Under the pieces are notes generated by a model. The model saw nothing but the letters and a program-made list of their open reading frames with translations, had not been told where the DNA came from and made no database searches. From contig NC_089742.1 of NCBI RefSeq assembly GCF_040412425.1, forward strand, positions 73,313,625-73,377,624: 64,000 bases of DNA, written 5' to 3'. Both the position numbers and the translations under genes were made by a program. This document shows positions 46,691-59,424 of this stretch, piece after piece (positions within the stretch are counted from its first letter, which is position 1; every line of letters begins with the position of its first letter). This DNA comes from Macrobrachium rosenbergii (taxonomy: Eukaryota > Arthropoda > Malacostraca > Decapoda > Palaemonidae).

Positions 46691-47111
46691 CAGCAAAGGA
46701 AAAATGAACGTGATATCGGTGAATCGTTTTGTGCTGTGGAGGCGTATGCAATTACATTTAATATATTTAGATTTAGAATATCTGTCGACTAAATCTCGTT
46801 GTCATTTTCAAACTGATATTAGAAACAATCACGCAGATGATCTCACAATATCGTTTGTATTATAGCCTGGTGCACAATTCCTTTTTAACGTACTAAGTGA
46901 AAAAGGCAATTACTTTCATATTGTAAACACAACCCGAATAGAACGAACAGTTGCTATTATTAGTATAAAATTTTTCACATAGATTGTCATTCATAATAAT
47001 TTAGAATGCCAATATAATAGCACTGTCCTGAACTATATGCAGCAGCTTCTGTTGAATTTATAATCATTGTATGTAATTTTTTCTTGAAAAAAATATTTCT
47101 ATTTAAAAGCT
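46691..47111. other. unique sequence, nothing recognised
   Basis: AT-rich with no gene seen. Confidence 0.45.
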
Positions 47112-47171
47112 TTTGCCGCTCGTGCTACTGCATTTCATGTATCAATGAAATGCAGTGACGTGAGTGGCAAA
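47112..47171. ncRNA. miRNA-like imperfect hairpin (candidate)
   Basis: The left arm (TTTGCCGCTCGTGCTACTGC and on, 47112-47138) pairs with the right arm 47145-47171 across a 6-base loop. The inner 12 pairs (ACTGCATTTCAT with ATGAAATGCAGT) are perfect; the outer part has a few mismatches or G:U pairs. The loop is short for a pre-miRNA, and no database comparison was possible. It could equally be a fossil palindrome. Confidence 0.3.
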
Positions 47172-47923
47172 GGTCAAGTTACTGCAGCCCTTCTACCGAC
47201 ACTGACAAGACTTCTTCCTGCCCAAAGGAAAATCAAGCTTCCGAAATTCGGAAATGTTGCTGATATCTGTAAAAGAGTGTTTATTTCATTGGTTCACTTT
47301 CCTCTCTTTTTACGTTTTGTATAGACTTGTGAGTTTTCTCAATGTGATGTAAACATTGCTTACTCGGAGTGCCTATAGTTGGCCCAAGTCGAAAAATTCT
47401 TATAAATGGCCTGGAACTGCTCTTCAAGACATGAAGGCCTGTTCGGCCTGAAAAATCAGTATTCATTTCCTCCTGGAAAGTTGCCTTCACTCAATGAAAG
47501 GAATGCTTTTCCTCTTTGTTTATCCGGTCCGGTGTCTAATAAACCAGAGTACAGAGACGCATTCATTACAAACTGTGCATGTAATTTTGTATTTATGTCA
47601 ATGAGATATAGCTACTGCATGCATATTACTTAAGATCACAAGGCTCAATAATTTCTGAATAAAATCGTATGATGCTTTAAAGGAGTTTTTAAAACCAGTG
47701 AAAGGCAGTAGATAAACCACTAACGGAAACCAATGAATTTTTTGGCCCCGCTCTTTGTAGAAGGTCGTCTCTGTGAAAAGTTATCTGTGCGGAAAAACTC
47801 CAAGTCTGTCACAGTTCCCTTCAAAGAAGGTTTGGAGAACACCAAGATATACAGATATAAAATTTAGACACAGTTCATACGCATAAGACTTGGGGCTTTC
47901 TCGCTTCAAGCACGTACGACTAT
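47172..47923. other. unique sequence, nothing recognised
   Basis: The 75-codon plus frame (47406-47633) overlaps a 69-codon minus frame (47281-47490). Neither has a motif. Confidence 0.4.
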
Positions 47924-48291
47924 TTTTAGTTTTCAGTAAAAGGAAACTATTGAGATGGCTATTTGTCTGTCCGACCGCACTTTTTCTGTCCGCCCTCAGA
48001 TCTTAAAAACTACTGAGGCTAGAGCCTGCAAATTGGTATGTTGACCATCCACCCTTCAATCATCAAACACACCAAATTGCAGCCCCCTAGCCTCAGCAGT
48101 TTTTATTTTATTTAAGGTTAAAGTTAGCCATGATCGTGCGTCTGTCACCAGTGCTGTAGGTGGCAACAATTCAGGCACCACCGGGCCGTGGCTGAAAGTT
48201 TATGGGCTTTGGCCGAGAGTTTCATACAGCATTATACGCTGTACAGAAAACTCGATTGCGCCGAAGAAAATTCGGCGCCTTTTTTAACTGT
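47924..48291 (+). repeat. HR element copy 9
   Basis: Full forward copy. The long inverted repeat is intact. The last hairpin carries a change (GCCGAAGAAAATTCGGCGCC). Confidence 0.92.
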
Positions 48292-50648
48292 TATACAAAG
48301 TTATGGAATTCTATAGTTGCAGTCACCCAGATTTCACGAATTCATGGAGGACATAGGAGTCTGAAAATCCCTGTATTGAAATTCTGGCCTGGAGGGCGAC
48401 GCCCTCGCAAACTGCACAGCAATGAATTCCTCGAATGGCGAGATACTGCCAGGTGAGGTAAAATGGTCATGAATATACATATCTCATATTTTCCTATATA
48501 TCCTAATAATTAGGGCGATGGTTTATTTCCATGATCTTTGCTAATAAAACCACACATATGTGACCCCTTGCCAATAAACATGGAAAATCTATACGTACAC
48601 ACAAAACACGCACGTATATAAATACATACATGTGTGTATGTATGTATGTATGTGTATATTTTTCTTTTTTGACGTTAGGAGCATGCTTAATGATTATAGA
48701 GAAATATATTTTCTCGGCGTATCTGTCTGTTTCCAATTTTGGGAACAAGTATTAACTTTTTTTTTTTCATTACCACTTAATTTCTTTTGTTTGAACTCTA
48801 CAATGCTTTACGAAATGAACTCAGTGAATAAATACCAGCACTGCTTTCCATTTATTTATTCTTTATCAGTCTGTGTCAAATGAAGCGTTCCAGTGTTTGC
48901 ATGGAACGGCAACTCAATGACTGAGAGAGGAAACCGGCTACAATCCTTAATTTTTTTCCCTACAGGTATTATTTAATCTTTTTAAAATGACAATAATCCT
49001 CAGTCACCAGCTGATAAAGTATATAAAAAACATTTACTTAAAAAGATCGCTTGAAATGATCAAGCCTTTATTTGATAAAAAGATGAAGCCAAATTCTGAA
49101 TTTAGTAGCTTTTGAGGTGCTGTCTGTCCACCTTTTGCAGCATTGTTGAAAGGACCAAAATGTTCTTTCATCAGCAAAATGACGATGCGGTGACCATAAA
49201 GATTTTGATACTTGATTGAGGTTACTTGAAGAACCCTGCCTCCATTATACGTCTAGCAAATCCAGTCAGGACAATAAAAAGGACCTAATGAAATATTTGG
49301 ATTAAAGTCAGTCATCCATGCTATCCATTTCCCAAATAATAATGAAAAAGAAGCAAAGATAAAAAGAGGAAATACGAGAGACTTAGGGGAATAAAACACA
49401 AGCTTCGGGGGAGCTTCGAACAGATACCCAGTAAATAGGACGCATGGCTTATAAGATTAGTAGACTCGTCAATTTAATGAGTCCGACAGACACGTATCAA
49501 ACCATGGCAATCAGCTTAATTTTCTAGCATCGGTTTTCTGATCCATTACTGATGGGTATTGCTGCGGAATTTGGCTGGTGTTCATGAGAATGGCCAACCG
49601 AGTCAAAACGATAGCTTTGTTCTTTAATGGCGCTTGTGTTCAATAGCCAGCTGTAAGGCCCGTTGGTGAGCTCACGCTCTGGCCGTGTTCTTTCAGTCGT
49701 TACTACAGTCACGAGCACTTAGTGATCTGATTTCTCTTGGATGTGGTTAATTGGAAAGTTTTTTGATTGTTCTAACTGTTACATGACTAGACTATCTCTG
49801 AGAAAATGGTCGCATTTCCGCAGGGAGTTCTGCAGGACTTTTATTGCTTAATCTTCGTTCTTAGGAAGTAGTAATCTAATGTGTTTCTATTCTCATGGCA
49901 CGGTGACATACTATAAAAGTCCTCTCCCATTATCATCGTTTTGTATCATAGGCCTGGCCTTCGGTATTGATGTATTTTTAGACAGAATTCATTTTGGAAT
50001 CCACCATTTTTTCTTCCCAATTTACAGTAATGAGACAGATCCATCATAAAGTTTCGTTTAACTATTATTGATAAGGGGGAAAGAGAAACGACAGCAGCTT
50101 CAGGAACGTAAGGCAAATAAAACTATTACAATATAAACTTACGCGCTCGCTCGTATTCACATGTTATCCTTTTTCTCAATTTTTTTTTCTTGTGTTCCTT
50201 CTACCCAATCTTACATTCTGTCTGTCTGTCTGCCTGTCTTCCTCTTCCAGGCTTCTAGTACCCTTCATTACAAAAAGCATGAACTTTTGTCTTTGGCAAA
50301 GGAAACGTAATTTTATAATGATTTAAGGAGAACTTTGGAAGTAGAGTAACCATAAGGTTAAAACACACTTTCCATCTGTCTAACACACACACACATATAT
50401 ACATGTGCATATATGTGTGCGTTAATAAGAAAAGGAGAGAGATAAAAAATGATGTGGAGCCGTAAGAATTAAGGGCATGAAAAAATTCTATACATAATTT
50501 GAGTACATATGAAGGCAGGGCTCGGTACGTCATCTAAGTCACTCTGTTGAAACAACCGAGGGAACTGAGAAGAGACAATTAAACAAGAAATAAGATCAAA
50601 ATATACAAAATTATAAGGCCTGGCAGTCTCAAGAGAAAGCATGATGCA
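48292..50648. other. 2.3 kb of unique sequence, no confident gene
   Basis: Short TA/CA and TCTG runs occur near 48590-48660, 50215-50235 and 50385-50420. All frames are short and lack motifs. Confidence 0.4.
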
Positions 50649-50684
50649 CCTTATGTACTGTACCGTAAGGTACAGTACATAAGG
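50649..50684. repeat. perfect 16-bp palindrome with 4-base loop
   Basis: Arms CCTTATGTACTGTACC (50649-50664) and GGTACAGTACATAAGG (50669-50684) are exact complements around GTAA. A weaker inverted pair (GTAGTTGTA and CTACAACT) follows at about 50690-50720. Confidence 0.95.
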
Positions 50685-50720
50685 CGCCTGTAGTTGTAAC
50701 TATAGGCAGCTACAACTGCT

Positions 50721-51611
50721 ACACATTTATTCCGTAGAAAGATGAGCAAACATTCCGAAATGAATTACTTCCATCAACAGACTGAAAGTTTCCATGAATT
50801 CGAAGTCGGATAAAAAGGAATATAAATGTTCATCAAAGTCGATATAATTTGAGATCACGTTTTTACTACAGAGAAAGCGATAAGGTTAGTATTTCAATAA
50901 GATTTGAAAAAAACTACCTGCACGCTAAAACACCGTGAGTATTACTGCTGTTCAATTGCATAAATAGTATGCACGGTACATAAGTTAGCTTCAGTTGCGT
51001 TTCTCCTAAACTTGATTCTCTGAATGATGAAAATTGGCTCAACATATAAGGCTGTTGATCATAGTTACTGCGGCGGCAGTTTACGAAAACAGATAAATAA
51101 CAAACCAAACTGAGCAATCGCTTTATTTTTTTAACTAAAAGTCTCACAAACATTGCTGAAATATATTGATGAATATTCCTAAGACTTGCGACTGATCCCA
51201 AAATCTAACGGCCGAGTTATCGGAGCTGCTTCACCATTTCAAGAATGTTTTGCTTTCTTATTCTAATCTTTATTCGTTTTATCTTTTTTTTTATTTTCCG
51301 TTTTTCTCGGGTTTCCTGACGTATTTCTTTATGCATAAATAATGCACCTAGAACGATTGTTTTAATTTTTCGCTTATGTTTTTAACTACGATGTAAGGTT
51401 TCATAACCGCAACTGTGTTTATTACCGACCTAGAGTTCTTCTGTTGCACGTAAATTAGTACTACTATATCGATATAATTACACCTCAAGATTTTTAGCGG
51501 AAAACAAAGTCGTGAACGTAAACGATTAGTACACTCGTTACTTCACAATCCACTTACCAGGTTATCTTTTTGAAACAAGATCCAGGATATGTCTGGATAC
51601 CTTTTGCAGCA
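50721..51611. other. unique sequence, nothing recognised
   Basis: The 95-codon minus frame (50914-51201) shows no motif. AT-rich. Confidence 0.4.
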
Positions 51612-54377
51612 TTTGACAAACAGGGAGCTTGTTTGAATGACAGAATGACAAAATCATGGAGCTTGCTTGAAAGACTTAATGACTAATTCAGGGAGCTTGC
51701 TTGAAAGACTGAATGACAAATTCAGGGGACTTGCTTGAAAGTCTGAATGACAAATTCAGGAGCTTGCTTGAAAGACTGAATGAAAAATTCAGGAAGCTTG
51801 CTTGAAAGACTGAATGACAAATTCAGGGAGCCTACTTGAAAGACCGAATGACAAATTCAGGAGCTTGCTTGAATACTTGAATGACTAATTCAGGAGCTTG
51901 CTTGAAAGACTGAATGGCAAATTCAGGGACTTGCTTGAAAGACTGAATGACAAATTCAGGAGCTTCCTTGAAAGACTGAAAGGCAAATTCAGGAAGCTTG
52001 CTTGAAAGACTGAATGGCAAATTAAGGAAGCTTGCTTGAAAGACTGAATGGCAAATTCAGGAAGCTTGCTTGAATGCCTGAATAACAAACAGGAAGCTTG
52101 CTTTAATGACTGAATGACAAATTCAGGGAGCTTGCTTGAAAGAATGAATGACAAATTCAGGGAGTTTGTTTGAAAGACTGAATGACAAATTCAGGAGCTT
52201 GCTTTGAATAACAAATTCAGGGAGCTTGCTTGAAAGACTGAAAGACAAATTCAGGGAGTTTGCTTGAAAGACTGAATGACAAATTCAGGGAGCTTGCTTG
52301 AAAGACTGAAAGACGAATTCAGGGAGCTTGCTTGAAAGACTGAAGAGCAAATTCAGGGATCTTGCTTGAAAGACCGAATGGCAAATTCAGGGAGCTTCCT
52401 TGAGAGACTGAAAGACAAATTCAGGAGTTTGCTTGAAAGACTGAATGACAAATTCAGGAGCTTGCTTGAAAGACTGAAAGACGAATTCAGAGAGTTTGCT
52501 TGAAAGACTGAATGACAAATTCAGGAGCTTGCTTGAAAGACTGAAAGACGAATTCAGGGAGCTTGCTTGAAAGACTGAAGAGCAAATTCAGGGATCTTGC
52601 TTGAAAGACCGAATAACAAATTCAGGAGCTTGCTTGAAAGACTGAAAGACAAATTCAGGAATTTGCTTGAAAGACTGAATGACAAATTCAGGAGCTTGCT
52701 TGAAAGACTGAATGACGAATTCAGGGAGCTTGCTTGAAAGACTGAAGAGCAAATTCAGGGATCTTGCTTGAAAGACCGAATGGCAAATTCAGGAAGCTTG
52801 CTTGAAAGACTGAATGACAAATTCAGGGAGCTTGCTTGAAAGACTGAATGACAAATTCAGGGAACTTGCTTGAAAGACTGAATGGAAAATTCAGGGAGCT
52901 TGCTTGAAAGACTGAATGGCAAATTCAGGAGCTTACTTAAAAGACTGAAAGGTAAATTCAGGGAGCTTGCTTGAAAGACTGAATGACAAATTCAGGGAGT
53001 TTGCTTGAAAGACTGAATGGCAAATTCAGGGAGCTTGCTTGAAAGACTGAAAGGCAAATTCACAGATCTTGCTTGAAACACTGAAAGACAAATTCAGGGA
53101 ACTTGCATGAAGGACTGAATGACAAATTCAGGGAACTTGCATGAAAGACTGAATGACAAATCCAGGGAGCTTGCTTGAAAGACCGAATGGCAAATTCAGG
53201 GAGCTTGCTTGAAGGACTGAATGACAAATTCAGGGAGCTTGCTTGAAAGACCGAATGGCAAATTCAGGGAGCTTGCTTGAAGGACTGAATGACAAATTCA
53301 GGGAGCTTGCTTGAAAGACTGAATGACAAATTCAGGGAGCTTGCATGAAAGACTGAATGCCAAATTCAGGGAATTTGCATGAAAGACTGAATAACAAATT
53401 AAGGGAACTTGCATGAAAGACTGAATGACAAATTCAAGGAACTTGCAAGAAAGACTGAATGACAAATTCAGGGAGCTTGCTTGAAAGACTGACTGACAAA
53501 TTCAGGGAACTGCGTGAAGGACTCAATGACAAATTCAGGGAGCTTGCTTGAAAGACTGAATGACAAATTCAGGGAGCTTGCTTGAAAGACTGAATGACAA
53601 ATTCAAAGAGCTTCTTTGAAAGACCGAATGACAAATTCAGGGAGCTTGCTTGACAGACTGAAAGACAAATTCAGGGATCTTGCTTGAAAGACTGAAAGAC
53701 AAATTTAGGGAACTTGCATGAATGACTGAATGACAAATTCAGGGAACTTGCTTGAAAGACTGAATGACAAATTCAGGGAACTTGCTTGAAAGACTGAATG
53801 GCAAATTCAGGGAGTTTGCTTGAAAGACTGAAAGACAAATTTAGGGAACTTGCATGAAAGACTGAATGACAAATTCAGGGAACTTGCATGAAAGACTGAA
53901 TGACAAATTCAGGGAACTTGCATGAAGGACTGAATGACAGATTCAGGGAGCTTGGTTGAAAAATTGAATGACAAATTCAAGGAACTTGCATGAAAGACTG
54001 AATGACAAATTCAGGGAACTTGCATGAAAGACTGAATGACAAATTCAGGGAACTTGCATGAAAGACTGAATGACAAATTCAGGGAACTTCATGAAGGACT
54101 GAATGACAAATTCAGGGAACTTGCTTGAAAGACTGAATGACAAATTCAGGGAACTTGCATGAAGGACTGAATGACAAATTCAGGGAGCTTGCTTGAAAGA
54201 CTGAATGGCAAATTCAGGAGCTTGCTTGAAAGACTGAATGACAAATTCGGGGAACTTGCATGAAAGACTGAATGACAAATTCAGGGAACTTGCATGAAGG
54301 CCTGAATGACAAATTCAGGGAGCTTGCTTGAAAGACTGAATGACAAATTCTGGGATCTTGCTTGAAATACTGAATGA
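51612..54377 (+). repeat. 33/34-bp satellite array, about 81 units
   Basis: The unit is GACAAATTCAGGGAGCTTGC plus TTGAAAGACTGAAT, 34 bp, or 33 bp when one G is lost. The left part is richer in the 33-bp form. From about 53100 a variant with AACTTGCATGAAAG becomes frequent. A marked variant, GAAGAGCAAATTCAGGGATC, recurs at about 52342, 52577 and 52744, so multi-unit blocks were copied together. Stops occur in all forward frames. The short minus frames at its left end come from runs of 33-bp units. Confidence 0.97.
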
Positions 54378-54715
54378 GCATAAGAACACTTCATTATTTG
54401 CTACAGAGTAAAGTTCATGGCTGTAGAAGAGAAGCGAACCATTGGGTGGTCATGAATAAGCGACACTGCAGGAAAATTTTGCCACTTCTTAGAATGTCCT
54501 GGCTTCCTCTTCTGCGACTGCTGAGGGTTCTTGACGTTGCTATTCGTTGTTTATTTTATTTAAGAACTTATAACAAATTACAGTTTTACTTGCATTTGTT
54601 TGGAATGGATTAATATTCTTGACTGAAATGGGATATCATAAAACTTATCAAAATCCTGTTTGTAATCGTTAGAGACCATAATTATACCTCGTTTTCAGTG
54701 AGGCCAAAAAAAAAG
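54378..54715. other. unique sequence, nothing recognised
   Basis: The 79-codon plus frame starting in the last satellite unit (54374-54613) has no motif. Confidence 0.4.
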
Positions 54716-55106
54716 AAGTAAAAATGCGCCGAAGTTTCTTCAGCGCAATCGAGTTTTCTATACAGCTTATAATCAAGGCCACCGAATATAGATCTATCTT
54801 TCGGTGGTCTCGGTATAATGCTGTATGAACCGTGACCCATGAAACTTTAACTATGGGCCAGTGGTGGCCTGCCCTATATCGTTGCCAGATGCACGATTAT
54901 GGCTAACTTTAATCTTAAATAAAATAAAAACTACTGAGGCTAGAGGGCTGCAATTTGGTATGTTTGATGATTGGAGGGTGGATGATCAACATACCAATTT
55001 GCAGCCCTCTAGCCTCAGTAGTTTTTAAGATCTGAGGGCGGACAGAAAAAGTGCGGACGGACAGACAAGGCCGTCACAATAGTTTTCTTTTACAGAAAAC
55101 TAAAAA
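54716..55106 (-). repeat. HR element copy 10, subtype with an extra hairpin
   Basis: Full reverse copy with the extra hairpin segment (about 54776-54812, GGCCACC...GGTGGTC) shared with copy 7. Its long inverted repeat is near perfect. Confidence 0.93.
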
Positions 55107-55363
55107 TGATGCATCTGGTAAACACGTTTTGTTGATCATGGCCTCTGCAAACAGATGCTTTATTTCCATCCTATCCTGGAAAGTTAAAGGTGATATTCTA
55201 ACTGAATGACTGCCACCGTCAAGGAAGTGGAGGGATGAGCTGTGTGCAAAACAAAGTTAAATGAGAACATTATAAATAATAACTGAAAAATAAGGCGACA
55301 TGTCAACTGCACGTACGTTTGCGAATGTGTGCGCATCTGTGCGCTTTTCACTTTTTTTTTTCT

Positions 55364-55366
<3 letters not shown>

Positions 55367-55429
<63 letters not shown>

Positions 55430-55591
55430 TTTAGGCCGTTTAAAAAAAGGTGGGGTAATAAGAAAACTTTGCGAAACTAATTCGTAAAAAAATCAGAAAC
55501 AGAAAAGTGGAAAAGTAACAAGAAACAGCACAAATAAACAGAAACACCTGCAGCAATGGAAATTACCTCTCAGAAAGTTGTCTTTCCACCA

Positions 55592-55655
<64 letters not shown>
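55367..55655. repeat. inverted microsatellite pair, (GA)30 and (CT)31
   Basis: (GA)n at 55367-55426 and (CT)n at 55594-55655 are complementary over about 60 bases, separated by 167 bases of unique sequence without a gene. Confidence 0.97.
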
Positions 55656-55657
<2 letters not shown>

Positions 55658-57094
55658 GGAAACGTATGAAAAAGGTGTAAGAGAGGTTTCTTACAGATAT
55701 TGCAGACTTAGCAAGAGCTGGGAATAAAAGACTGTGGTGCATGTGTGAAGAGCTTAATTCTTTGATCCCTTTGAGGAAGCGAAGAGAGAAGAGAAAATTC
55801 CAAAGGAGATCGACGCATTAAGTAGGTGGATTCCTCCTCCCTTGAAGGTTACTTTGCCCGAGGCGGAAGAGGGCATGTCTCTGCTGCGATCATGCATAAT
55901 TTCCAGATAAAAGAACCTTTCCAAGGCTACGTATAATCTGCGACAGCCAGGAATAATGACTGATCAAAAGAGAAATAGATGCGGGAAAATATCTGCACTA
56001 ATTTCATAATCTTTAAAACCCGTGGTTTAAAAGATATGAAAGACTACAGAAAATAAAGGCCGTCTGCCAAGTAGCAGGCGATATTTGTGAAATACTGCAT
56101 AAAGTTCTTCTGAAGAAAGACTCGATACTGAAGCAATAAACACATAGTTCGTGGAGTAAAGTAAATGTTATCTAGGATAACTAGGCCTTTAGAGCCCTTC
56201 AACTTCCACTCCATAGTTTGTTATACATTTTGCACAATCGAAAAGAGTATCGGCGTCGTTCTTTGTGATAACTGTCAATCCTTTATTATAAATGTAAAAT
56301 AGCTTAATGAGACCAATGAGACACTTCGAGACTGTCACAGGGCTAACCCAAAGGATTTGTTTTGAAACGAGAACACAAATTTCATGTCAGAATGGTTGAA
56401 GTTAATAACGAGTTCAAAGTAATTAGCAGAAAGCAATGCATATGGCCCGAAGAATCACAGCAAATATCTTTTGGCACTTCCGAAGGGCAACTTAGCCTCT
56501 CTTGGCTGGGCACAATGCTGATTTATAAATCGGTTCTCTTATCACCCTTAACACTTGACCACACATATGGGACGGCCTTGAACAAGGGGCCATACTGACA
56601 CTTGCTCTTAGTGCCACTTTTTGCGTTTCACAGCGAGTAGTGTTGATATATGCATTGGTAAACCTCGGCCTGCTGCACAACGTGGCCTCACAGTCAAGGG
56701 TTCGAGTCTTGCCGTTGGGGTTGGGGACAGGAACTGGCTACACTTCCCATTCATTTTACTGGATTAATGACATTTTAAAATAAACGCTATATCGATTTCT
56801 TAAATTCCTCTGCATTTTGTTCTACTCTTGGTATGGACATTCTATTCCATGGAAGTTCATGTTCTTGCATAATTAAGGATCTCTTGTGAAGTGAAGTTAC
56901 TGTATTTCATTACATTTTATAGTCATGAGTATGGTTGTTGTTACCAGATTCATTGACTAACTTTCGGATGAATTGTTAAAAGATACTTCAAAGAAAGAAT
57001 ACTAGGTTTCTATAGCTGATCACTGCAGTTTGCAAGGCAGGCGGTTCATGAAGAAGCAATTGTGGTTTCGTGGATAACGATGTATTAGGGGAGG
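55656..57094. other. unique region, faint tRNA-like remnant
   Basis: Mostly single-copy. At about 56695-56712 AAGGGTTCGAGTCTTGCC looks like a B box. The preceding 40 bases do not fold as a tRNA, so it may be an old SINE head. The 78-codon frame at 56362-56598 has no motif. Confidence 0.35.
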
Positions 57095-58500
57095 AAGCTT
57101 TTGACTTGTTATAGTCTGAGCTGCCTAAGGAAGATAGAGCATTTCAGTGGGAGCTGGGAGCTAGGCTGAAAGGACCGGAACACGACAGACAGCTGAAACT
57201 TAAAACGTTGGATGTGGAGGAAAGAGAAAAAGAAACTGTAATGGCAATGACTGAGAGATGTCAGGCTATGACTGGTAATACGGGGGTTGATCTTTTAAAA
57301 ATCACAGGTAAGTGCCAAACCCAGATTAAATGTACCCTAATGAGGTACTGAATCATTCTGAGAAAAAAGAAACATTAAAATATGAAGTGACCTAGGGATA
57401 ACTAACTAGCCTACATTAATCCACTTTAGTTATAGGTAAAGGTACGTCCACCTCTTTGTCTTTTAACTACAATATCCTGTCAAGATTATGAATATGTAAA
57501 TGATAAAATACCAAAATGTTATGAACTTACCCCAAGGTATTGTAAACATTTTATCAGAAACTGTAAGAAACTGGTAGGACCCAAGTTCTTTGAATATGCT
57601 CACGAACTGGAGAAGTTTTTTCGAAAGTTGACTTCGAGTAAATAATTTGAGCAGTTGAAAGAGTTGTTAATTCTGGGACAGTCCTTACACGGTATTTCCT
57701 TTGATGTTAAGGTTTACTTTTGTGAAAAGTAATGTTAGAGAAAGCTATATCTTTGGCTGAAAATTATGGCCTTATTCTTACAAGAATATAACTAAAAACA
57801 CTGGACACCAATAGAGGGGGTAGTGCTATCAGTGCACCTCATGTGGTGCACTGTAAGCATTACCAAAGTTGTTTGTAGCATCCTTTCGGCCCTAAGCTGT
57901 GCCCACTTTTAACCTTTTACTCACTTCCATTCTTACTTCCTTTCTTCTATCGAGCTGTCCAACCACTCCAACTCCCTCTTTTCACTGTCTTAAGTGCTGA
58001 ATGGCTAAAAGTTCTTCAGTGCTTGGTTGTATGACCAAATTTTCATAAATCGAAAACATTGGATGGTCTCACCAATCTCCGTTACCCAAAGGTAATGCAT
58101 CTGTAGCTACAGTGTTCATACGTCATATGGAGTTATTGTAGACAAAGTACAGAAGTCATATGGGGATACTGAGAAAACTGCATCGCGTAACACTGGAAGA
58201 TTCATTACTCATTATAAATGCGCAGAGAGGGGTCATGTATCTTCTCAGTCAATTAAGGGTAAGACGGACAGAAAAGTGCATTTCCAGTGGTTTCAAAAGA
58301 ACAGGATGTTAAACCTAAATCTTCAGAAAAGACAGAAACAACAGGGAAAGAGGATCAGGGTACTAATACCACATGCTTCGGTCTATTTCAGTTTAAAGGT
58401 TATGCGTCTACAACAGAGAAGGGTGCAGCTATTCCAGTAAAGGTCTTGAGGGATACCAGAGATGGAACATATGCTAACTGATGAGAGTGTGCTATCAGGT
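57095..58500 (+). pseudogene. decayed Ty3/gypsy-like retrotransposon, gag to protease remnants
   Basis: Several frames are needed. About 57105-57316 gives a charged, coiled-coil-like stretch (RAFQWELGARLKGPEHDRQ then LKLKTLDVEEREKE). About 57530-57730 gives RYCKHFIRNCKKLVGPKFFE, YAHELEKFFRKL, a stop, FEQLKELLILGQSLHGIS, FDVKVYF and, shifted, VMLEKAISLAENY. That is the pattern of the SCAN-like capsid domain in some gypsy gags. About 58205-58250 gives HYKCAERGHVSSQS, a zinc knuckle with two of its ligands changed. About 58390-58465 gives FKGYASTTEKGAAIPVKVLRDT, where a protease active-site D-T-G is expected but reads DTR. No RT or integrase follows. A SINE-B copy interrupts it at 57806. The family assignment is by motif only. 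Confidence 0.7.
57806..58051 (-). mobile_element. SINE-B-related copy inserted in the gypsy remnant
   Basis: Minus-strand copy with CAGTGCACCTCATGTGGTGC palindrome at its 3' end (left) and CACTGTCTTAAGTGCTGAAT near its head. The flanks AAAACACTGGA and AAAACATTGGA (10 of 11) could be its TSD. The head region differs from the main SINE-B type and matches the piece at 43837-43927, suggesting a subfamily. Confidence 0.75.
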
Positions 58501-59424
58501 GTAGGAGGTCCCATTCTTTAATATGAGCACTGGTATATTTCATACTGTCAATCATATTCCACAATCTCGTCGTTCATGTACACGAATTAATCGATGGCAA
58601 GCCAAATTTGCAATTTCCTTGCTTTTATTTTTGAAAGGCAAGTTGCAGGGAAAGTGATGCAAACACATGACAAGGGTGGCAAATAAGCACCCACCAATTT
58701 TCAATATAGAGCACAATCTCATGTGAGCAGGGCAATGGTTGACCATCAAGTGAACAAGCCAGTGTGGAAAACTAACTACTGCATGATAAAACACGGTAGG
58801 TGAGGTTGCCAAGCACAGAATGCTTCACTGGCAATTTCTGGCTCAGCCACCAGTTTCAGCAGCCAAACACAGTGTGATCTGACAGTCATGTGACCTATGT
58901 GTCACTGGAGCTATCTGTCACCTATCTTCCATCCACATACCACATCAACCACCTGTCGCTAATTTCCCATCAGAGTGCCCAATCAAAACAGGTCAATTTC
59001 AGAGAATAAAGTTAGCCTCACTCCAGAATCCTGTCTCTTTCTTCCTTACACTGGAGACCTCTCAAAATGACTGGTAGACAATCTTGGTTTTTGCATAAAT
59101 ACCCTCATGATTAATGGACTCATTACAGCCATGCCCTACCAATAAAAAGCAGCCACTAATGGACTAAATACGGTGTTTAAATTCTCACTTTGCTCTCTCT
59201 CAAGAGCTCAAGATTTGTCGTCCAATAGCTTGGTATTCACAATTAACTGACTCAATACATCCATACTTAGCATTACAAAAAGCTAAACTTATTATGGTGC
59301 CCAGTTTTGGTTTTATCCCTTAAGGACATGAAGATAAAGCCTTCAGTGTAAATTGTGTAAGGAAAAACACCTAGTATGTTGCAGGCCATCAACCAAACGT
59401 GTATGCCATCAAGCTCTGTCTGCC
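58501..59424. other. sequence between two gag remnants, not assigned
   Basis: About 0.9 kb with higher C content than surrounding DNA. Possibly the 5' part of the second element (an LTR or leader), but I see no matching terminal repeat. The 86-codon minus frame (58552-58812) has no motif. Confidence 0.35.

Noticed and set aside
51612..54377. CRISPR-like array
   Set aside because: Units are contiguous 33/34-bp repeats with no unique spacers, in a eukaryotic context with no cas genes.
56695..56712. tRNA gene suggested by a B-box-like motif
   Set aside because: No cloverleaf can be folded around it; at most a SINE head remnant.
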